A stretch of DNA of 15,970 bases. Source: Marinilabiliales bacterium (GTDB lineage: Bacteria; Bacteroidota; Bacteroidia; Bacteroidales; UBA12077). This document shows, piece after piece, positions 15,061-15,970 of this stretch; within the stretch, counting starts at the first letter, position 1, and each line of letters starts with the position of its first letter. Under the pieces are notes generated by a model. That model was not told the DNA's origin and did not search any database. It saw nothing but the letters and a program-made list of their open reading frames with translations. Made by a program: the position numbers and the translations under genes. The stretch is taken from contig PKTC01000361.1 in assembly GCA_002869305.1 (NCBI GenBank), forward strand, positions 1 through 15,970, written 5' to 3'.

Positions 15061-15446
15061 AATAGAAACCAATCAAATTGGTTTAGTTTATAAATTATAA
15101 AAAAAGTGATTGTAATATTAATTACTGAAAAGATGTAATTATATTGCTCTCTGTTTTTTCTAAATTTTCTTCTGAATAGAATTCCAAGGTTTGGTATAAA
15201 AAGGCTTATCAATAATGAGAAAAATAATGCTTCGCTTAAGTTATTTTCAATATCATTTGATCCATAAAACATAAAGAGGTATACGGAAATCAGTAGTACA
15301 AATAAATATACCAAATAAGAGATCTTTATGCTAAGAGTTGAGATTAGTCTTTTATGGTTAAGAAGAAATGGCTTAACAATTATAATTGCTAACACATAAA
15401 TTATTAAAAATACAACCATTAATAAAAAATGAAAGACTGCTTGCAT
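15057..15446 (-). CDS. Hypothetical four-helix membrane protein
   Basis: I do not recognise a family. From the ATG at 15446 the product has 129 residues with four probable membrane helices: residues ~3-24 (FHFLLMVVFLIIYVLAIIIV), ~38-58 (ISYLVYLFVLLISVYLFMFY), ~73-88 and ~105-123. A basic cytoplasmic-looking loop (RRKFRKNREQ) lies between the third and fourth. The frame opens from a TTG at 15467, but the ATG is preferred. TAACTTTA, a 7-of-8 match to the -7 box, lies only about 6 bp before the ATG on the minus strand, so a near-leaderless transcript is possible. The stop overlaps the miaA stop by three bases in convergent orientation. Composition is very AT-rich, as expected for hydrophobic codons. 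Function is unknown. Confidence 0.65.
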   Translation of the reverse strand: MQAVFHFLLMVVFLIIYVLAIIIVKPFLLNHKRLISTLSIKISYLVYLFVLLISVYLFMFYGSNDIENNLSEALFFSLLISLFIPNLGILFRRKFRKNREQYNYIFSVINITITFFIIYKLNQFDWFLF

Positions 15447-15496
15447 ATCTTTAAAGTTAATGATCAATAAATTTACGTGTTTTCTAATTTAAATGC

Positions 15497-15526
15497 AAAG
15501 GCCGGAAATATACATTCCCGGCCTTT
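15497..15526 (-). terminator. GC-rich hairpin terminator after the S9 peptidase gene
   Basis: AAAGGCCGG (15497-15505) and CCGGCCTTT (15518-15526) form a perfect 9-bp stem with a 12-nt loop. It lies 21 bp beyond the stop of the minus-strand peptidase gene. The T-tract on the minus strand is short (TTT then GCATTTAAATT), so termination strength is uncertain. Confidence 0.7.
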
Positions 15527-15547
15527 CTTTATATTTCAATGATAATA

Positions 15548-15970
15548 TTATTCTTCGTCCTTAAGCCACTGATCTAGCCAGCTAAAGAATTCTCTTTGCC
15601 ACAATACACCATTTTGGGGACTTAAAACCCAATGGTTTTCGTATGGGAAATGTAAATATTTACTTGGTATACCTCTTAGTTGAGCAGCATTAAAAGCGCT
15701 CATGCCTTGGGTAAACGCAATTCTATAATCTTTTTCACCGTGGATTACCATAATTGGCGTATCCCACTTATCGACAAATTTATGTGGAGAATTTTCGTAT
15801 GATTTTTTAGTTGATTTATCCCAATATGGTCCTCCAAGATCCCAGTTTACAAAGAACATCTCTTCAGTTTCCAAATACATTTCTTCGAAGTTGAAAATTC
15901 CGTCATGAGCTATGAAAGCATCAAATCTACCTTCATGATGTCCTGCTAACCAAAATACTGAATATCCAAC
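15548..15970 (-). CDS. S9 family (prolyl oligopeptidase/dipeptidyl peptidase) serine peptidase, C-terminal part
   Basis: This is the C-terminal ~140 residues of an alpha/beta-hydrolase peptidase of family S9. The frame is open to the window edge at 15970, so the apparent ATG at 15880 is internal. The upstream residues read GYSVFWLAGHHEGRF, followed by AFIAHDGIFN, directly after where the GxSxGG nucleophile motif should sit. The Ser is therefore just outside the window. The other two triad residues are visible: Asp in HGEKDYRIA (codon 15728-15730) and His in PYENHWV (codon 15632-15634). The conserved FVDKWDTPIMVIHG strand before the Asp also fits. The enzyme would remove N-terminal dipeptides or cut peptides in the periplasm, but the subfamily cannot be set without the N-terminal propeller. 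A GC-rich hairpin follows the stop. Confidence 0.92.
   Translation of the reverse strand, partial: VGYSVFWLAGHHEGRFDAFIAHDGIFNFEEMYLETEEMFFVNWDLGGPYWDKSTKKSYENSPHKFVDKWDTPIMVIHGEKDYRIAFTQGMSAFNAAQLRGIPSKYLHFPYENHWVLSPQNGVLWQREFFSWLDQWLKDEE

Noticed and set aside
15447..15467. TTG start at 15467 for the minus-strand membrane protein
   Set aside because: An ATG seven codons downstream (15446) directly precedes the first membrane helix and is a better start.

Overview
The window is a low-GC chromosomal segment from a member of the Bacteroidota. Several genes have a near-perfect Bacteroidota -7 promoter box (TAnnTTTG) upstream, Shine-Dalgarno sites are weak, and several starts are TTG. The gene set (ECF sigma factor next to an outer-membrane barrel protein, SPOR-like proteins, a TSP3/EF-hand barrel protein, a MiaA with a GTGKD motif) fits a marine Marinilabiliales/Marinifilaceae-type bacterium. 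The family-level placement is inference. Both ends of the window cut a gene.

Layout. (1) 1-1995: the end of a zinc/manganese ABC-transporter operon: binding-protein C-terminus, ATPase and permease, overlapping or abutting. (2) 2053-3444: dihydrolipoyl dehydrogenase, closed by a strong hairpin at 3462-3493. This hairpin can also terminate a small membrane-protein ORF on the opposite strand (3546-3710). (3) 3711-4014: a non-coding stretch of about 300 bp holding a direct-repeat array, a 10-bp-stem inverted repeat and a promoter box. (4) 4015-5987: an ECF sigma factor overlapping a protein that combines a cytoplasmic anti-sigma-like segment, one membrane helix, a linker of about 145 residues and a C-terminal beta-barrel. 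This is the layout of a dual-membrane-spanning anti-sigma factor. (5) 6094-7068: a membrane-anchored lytic transglycosylase, followed 10 bp later by uvrA (7079-9937) and then a LOG-family phosphoribohydrolase (9994-10701). (6) 10702-10847: an AT-rich intergenic region with a perfect 24-bp palindrome plus another copy of the same half-site. Its spacing matches the array at 3786-3824. (7) 10848-13532: a two-gene unit encoding an exported tandem-repeat protein with a SPOR-like end, and a beta-barrel protein with TSP3 and EF-hand calcium-binding modules. (8) 13587-14036 (smpB, minus) and 14131-15060 (miaA-like, plus) diverge from a shared 94-bp region with a -7 box on each strand. (9) 15057-15446 (minus): an unrecognised membrane protein. 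(10) 15548-15970 (minus): the C-terminal catalytic part of an S9 prolyl-oligopeptidase-family enzyme, preceded on the plus coordinate side by a GC-rich hairpin.

Most genes are housekeeping: metal uptake, central metabolism, DNA repair, tRNA modification and ribosome rescue. The parts most worth following are the sigma/trans-envelope protein pair, the SPOR-like plus calcium-binding barrel pair, and the shared TTATTAACAA element upstream of both loci. No tRNA, rRNA, insertion sequence, prophage or CRISPR array was seen.
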